Below are positions 60,946 through 64,000 of a stretch of DNA of 64,000 nucleotides, in pieces. The stretch covers positions 14,143 to 78,142 of the forward strand of contig CAVPEW010000034.1 of NCBI GenBank assembly GCA_963703565.1. Reading direction: 5' to 3'. The translations under genes and the position numbers were made by a program. This DNA is from CAVPEW01 sp963703565 (GTDB taxonomy: Bacteria > Actinomycetota > Acidimicrobiia > Acidimicrobiales > VFJN01). Below the pieces are notes generated by a model. That model saw only the letters and a program-made list of their open reading frames with translations, was not told the origin of the DNA and made no database searches. Numbering within the stretch: the stretch's first letter is position 1; each line of letters starts with the position of its first letter.

Positions 60946-61128
60946 TCAGCGGTTGTCGCACTCCCAACGCGGTGGGACGAACTCCCAGTGCTTGGGAGCA
61001 CCGTCGCCGCAGTCCTCTGCGGTAGCACCGGCCACAGCCAGCGAGTAGAGGCAGAACAGCACGAAGGCGAGGGCGATGAACCACCAGGGTCCGCTTCCAC
61101 GCCGGTCCAACTTGCGCACCCGAGCCAT
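60946..61128 (-). CDS. small membrane protein, 60 residues
   Basis: No family recognised. A basic N-terminus (MARVRKLDRRGSGPWW) leads into one membrane helix (FIALAFVLFCLYSLAVAGA), followed by an outer tail of about 25 residues with two Cys (AEDCGDG...PPRWECDNR) that could form a disulfide. GGAGG lies before ATG 61128, 30 bases after the polA stop, so it is probably cotranscribed with polA. The good ribosome site, protein-like composition and single clear helix support a real gene. Its 3' end converges on the phosphatase gene, separated by the palindrome GGGGCGCCCC. Confidence 0.75.
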   Translation of the reverse strand: MARVRKLDRRGSGPWWFIALAFVLFCLYSLAVAGATAEDCGDGAPKHWEFVPPRWECDNR

Positions 61129-61158
61129 CGTTCCTCCGTCCGTCCGCCAGACAACCTG

Positions 61159-62397
61159 TCAGCCCTTGGCATCCGCCCAGGACGATCCCACCGCCATGCT
61201 CACCTCGAGCGGCACCCGCAGGTCGGCGGCGCCCGCCATGACCTCGAGCACCATCGGCGCGACCACATGCTCGCCTGAAGGCTCCACCTCCACCAGGACC
61301 TCGTCGTGCACCTGCAGGACCAGCCGGCCACCGGTCCCCGACCCGGCCAGCCGGTCGTCGAGTCGCACGAGCGCAACCTTGAAGATGTCGGCCGCCAGAC
61401 CCTGTATGCCGGCGTTCATCGCCTGGCGCTCACCGGCCTGGCGGATCCGCACATTCGACGACGACAGCTCGGGGATCTGGCGGCGCCGACCGAACAGCGT
61501 CTCGGTGTAGCCCCGCTGGCGCGCCTCGGCCACGGTGCGGTCCATGTAGGCCCGTACCGACGGGAAGGCCTCGAAGTACGATGCCAGGATCACCGCCGCC
61601 TCCTCGGTGGGGATGTTCAAGCGCTGGCCCAACCCGTAGGCCTCCATCCCGTAGGCCAACCCGTACGACACCATCTTCGCCTTCGCCCGCATGGCCGGGG
61701 TGACGTCGGTCGGATCCACCGAGAAGACCCGCGCCGCGGTCTCGGTGTGGATGTCTCGACCGGCCGAGAAGCTCTCGATCAGCCCGGGGTCCTCGGCCAG
61801 GTGGGCTATGCAGCGCAGCTCGATCTGGTCGTAGTCGGCGACCAGCAGCCGCCGACCGGGGCCGGGCACGAACGCTCGGCGGAACTCGCGGCCGAGCTCG
61901 CTGCGCACCGGGATGTTGTGCAGGTTGGGTTGGTCCGACGACAGGCGCCCGGTTCGCGCAACGGTCTGGTTGAACGTGGCGTGGATCCGGCCATCGGCCG
62001 CTACCTCGGCGATCAGCCCGTCGCCGTAGGTCGAGCGCAGCTTCTCCACCTCTCGGTATGCCAGGAGGTGGTCGATGATCGGGTGCTGGCCCGCCATCCG
62101 CTCCAGGCTGGCCGCGTCGGTGGAGAAGCCGGTCTTGGTCTTCTTCTGCGGCGTCAGGCCCAGCTCGTCGAAGAGGACCTGGCGGAGCTGGGGCGTGGAG
62201 TTGACGTTGAACTCGTGGCCTGCGGCCTCGACGACCGCCCGACGATGCCGCTCCACGTCCGCGACGAGGCGGTCCCTCAGCGCCCGCAACTCGTCGACGT
62301 CGACGCCGATCCCGATGTCCTCCATGCGGGCCAGCACCCGTACCAGGGGCACCTCCACCTCGTCGTTCAGGGCCCGCAGCCCACGTGCGTCGAGCGC
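61159..62397 (-). CDS. polA: DNA polymerase I, C-terminal part (5' end lost at an inverted junction)
   Basis: 413 residues of the polymerase domain plus a little upstream sequence; a full PolA has about 900. Motif A DYDQIELR, O-helix RAKAKMVSYGLAYGME and motif C QVHDEVLVEVE are intact. The residue equal to E. coli Phe762 is Tyr (K-MVS-Y-G), a state also found in mycobacterial PolA and linked to weaker discrimination against dideoxynucleotides. The frame runs on to 62490, but past 62397 it is the inverted copy, not polA. The 5' nuclease and 3'-5' exonuclease regions are absent from the window because the sequence folds back. Confidence 0.93.
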   Translation of the reverse strand, partial: ALDARGLRALNDEVEVPLVRVLARMEDIGIGVDVDELRALRDRLVADVERHRRAVVEAAGHEFNVNSTPQLRQVLFDELGLTPQKKTKTGFSTDAASLERMAGQHPIIDHLLAYREVEKLRSTYGDGLIAEVAADGRIHATFNQTVARTGRLSSDQPNLHNIPVRSELGREFRRAFVPGPGRRLLVADYDQIELRCIAHLAEDPGLIESFSAGRDIHTETAARVFSVDPTDVTPAMRAKAKMVSYGLAYGMEAYGLGQRLNIPTEEAAVILASYFEAFPSVRAYMDRTVAEARQRGYTETLFGRRRQIPELSSSNVRIRQAGERQAMNAGIQGLAADIFKVALVRLDDRLAGSGTGGRLVLQVHDEVLVEVEPSGEHVVAPMVLEVMAGAADLRVPLEVSMAVGSSWADAKG

Positions 62398-62410
62398 CTC
62401 GCCCAGCGGG

Positions 62411-63586
62411 GCGCTCGACGCACGCGGGCTGCGGGCCCTGAACGACGAGGTGGAGCCCCTGGTACGGGTGCTGGCCCGCATGGAGGACATCGACGTCGAC
62501 GTCGACGAGTTGCGGGCGCTGAGGGACCGCCTCGTCGCGGACGTGGAGCGGCATCATCGGCGCAAGAAGGGCGCCGGCCACGAGTTCAACGTCAACTCCA
62601 CGCCCCAGCTCCGCCAGGTCCTCTTCGACGAGCTGGGCCTGACGCCGCAGAAGAAGACCAAGACCGGCTTCTCCACCGACGCGGCCAGCCTGGAGATGGC
62701 GGGCCGGCGCATCGACCACCTACGGCATACCGAGAGGTGGAGAAGCTGCGCTCGACCTACGGCGGGCTGATCGCCGAGGTAGCGGCCGATCGGCCCGATC
62801 CACGCCAACCAGACCGTTGCGCGAACCGGGCGCCTGTCGTCGGACCAACCCAACCTGCACAACATCCCGGTGCAGGAGCGAGTTCGGCCGCATTTCCGCC
62901 GAGACCGCGTGCCCACCGTGGCCGCTGGTCGCCGACTACGACCAGATCGAGCTGCGCTGCATAGCCCCGAACTCGCCGACCGGGCTGATCGAGAGCTTCT
63001 CGGCCGGTCGAGACATCCACACCGACCGCGGCACGGGTCTTCTCGGTGGATCCGACCGACGTCACCCCGGCCATGCGGGCGAAGGCGAAGATGGTGTCCG
63101 TGTACCGGTTGGCCTACAGATGGCGGGAGCCTACGGGTTGGGCCAGCGCTTGAACTCCCCACCGAGGAGGCGGCGGTGATCCTGGCATCGTACTTCGAGA
63201 CTCCGTCGGTACGGGCCTACATGGACCGCACCGTGGCCAAGGGCCGCACCAGCAGGGGCTACACCGAGACGCTGTTCGGTCGGCGCCGCCAGATCCCCGA
63301 GCTGTCGTCGTCGAATGCGGATCCGCCAGGCCGGTGAGCGCCAGGCGCGATGAACGCCCACATACAGGGTCTGGCGGCGATGCTCAAGGTTGCGCTCGTC
63401 AAACTCGACGACCGGTGGGCCGGGTCGGGGACCGGTGGCCGGCTGGTGCTGGTGCACGACGAGAGGAGCCTTCAGGCGAGCATGTGGTCGCGCCGATGGT
63501 GCTCGAGGCCATGGCGGGCGCCGCCGAGCATGCGTCTGGGGGGTTGGCGTGGCGGTGGGATCGTCCTGGGCGGTCCAAGAGGCTGA
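62411..63586 (+). pseudogene. degraded inverted copy of the polA 3' half
   Basis: Matches 61159-62397 in reverse orientation but is 63 bases shorter. Recognisable fragments such as FNVNSTPQLRQVLFDELG, RTNPTCTTS-type shifted text and YTETLFGRRRQIPELSSS appear in different frames. Not a functional second polymerase; very probably an artefact. Confidence 0.85.
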
Positions 63587-63614
63587 GCGGGTTACGCAGA
63601 CGGACGGAGGAACG

Positions 63615-63790
63615 ATGGCTCGGGTGCGCAAGTTGGACCGGCGTGGAAGGCCCCTGTCATCGCCCTCGCCTTCGTGCTGTTCTGCCTCTACTCGCTGGCT
63701 GTGGCCGGTGCTACCGCAGAGGACTGGCGACGTGCTCCCAAGCACTCGGAGGACGTCGTCCCACCGCGTTGGGAGTGCGACAACCGCTGA
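63615..63790 (+). pseudogene. degraded inverted copy of the 60-residue membrane protein gene
   Basis: Begins with the same ATGGCTCGGGTGCGCAAG and GGAGG ribosome site as 61128 and ends with the same CAACCGCTGA, but it is seven bases shorter and out of frame after about residue 11. Confidence 0.85.
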
Positions 63791-63802
63791 GCGGGGCGCC
63801 CC

Positions 63803-64000
63803 AGGCCTCGACCGGCTTCGCCCCAGGCGGGGATGTCGAACGTGGCGTCCACGCTCACGGCGCTCGCCGGGTCGGCGACGTCGTCGACGATCACGAACTC
63901 GATGCGTCCTCGGCGTGCAGGTGCAGCGGGTGTAGCCGTGGTGGACGACCCGCCGTAGGCCAACCCCAGGATCGTCGGGTCGAAGGAGGTGACGATGCGT
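63803..64000 (-). pseudogene. degraded inverted copy of the PhoD-like gene 3' end
   Basis: Matches the last ~200 bases of the phosphatase gene (for example FVIVDDVADPASAVSVDATF). The stop codon and several internal bases are lost. The window ends inside this copy. Confidence 0.8.

Larger units (their letters stand above)
60722..62397. repeat. left arm of a long imperfect inverted repeat
   Basis: The stretch from the end of the phosphatase gene through the 60-residue protein gene and the 3' half of polA. Its reverse complement follows at 62411-64000 after a 13-base spacer. This arm has intact reading frames and is the reliable copy. Confidence 0.92.
62411..64000. repeat. right arm of the inverted repeat, error-rich copy
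   Basis: Reverse complement of about 60722-62397, starting after the 13-base spacer 62398-62410. It is about 5% shorter, from many scattered one- to few-base deletions plus substitutions, so every frame is broken. Damage spread evenly over coding and noncoding parts is typical of a single uncorrected long read that turned back on itself. Confidence 0.92.

Noticed and set aside
62411..63586. A second polA or a polA paralogue
   Set aside because: Inverted copy of the adjacent gene with scattered indels in every frame and an immediate fold-back centre; artefact is the simpler explanation.

Overview
The window is very GC-rich, densely coded DNA from an actinobacterium. Gene order and content (polA-rpsA-coaE-uvrB-uvrA-uvrC-rapZ-yvcK-gap-pgk-tpiA-secG, Tad/Flp pilus genes without a secretin, many GTG starts, GTGA stop/start overlaps) fit Actinomycetota. 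Acidimicrobiia or a similar uncultured lineage is a reasonable guess, but nothing here proves it.

Layout: (1) 1-3520: small accessory island with a tyrosine recombinase, a nuclease-like protein of unknown function, and a TIGR02391/DUF5343 gene pair, ending at a tRNA-Leu(GAG) gene. (2) 3657-18967, nearly all minus strand: uvrC, a methyltransferase, rapZ, yvcK, gap, pgk, tpiA, a full oligopeptide ABC transporter (oppABCDF-like), secG and a second solute-binding lipoprotein. (3) 19019-29841: hybrid histidine kinase plus stand-alone receiver, nadA, and a cell-surface glycan cluster (methyltransferase, polysaccharide pyruvyl transferase, two glycosyltransferases, flippase, polyprenyl-phosphate sugar transferase). 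(4) 29982-40546: uvrA, two tandem 563-residue membrane proteins, uvrB, an HTTM-like membrane protein, coaE. (5) 40721-56896: two complete Tad/Flp pilus export clusters facing each other, with two Flp pilin genes and a NarL-type two-component system inside. The minus-strand cluster carries a von Willebrand A-TadB fusion and ends in a GT-C-like membrane protein. (6) 57065-62397: rpsA, methyltransferase, PhoD-like phosphatase, a 60-residue membrane protein and the 3' half of polA. (7) 62411-64000: an error-rich inverted copy of 60722-62397, most likely a fold-back read or assembly artefact.

The backbone is the conserved actinobacterial repair/glycolysis block. Accessory modules have been inserted at several junctions: Tad between rpsA and coaE, glycan/nadA/kinase between uvrA and uvrC, opp between tpiA and secG. 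The usual whiA between yvcK and gap is absent.

Nine genes, including the housekeeping genes gap, tpiA, uvrC, yvcK and nadA, carry one +1 insertion each. In eight of the nine, removing one base restores GAGCTC, which points to a motif-linked sequencing error. These genes are annotated full length with the frameshift position given; they are probably intact in the organism.
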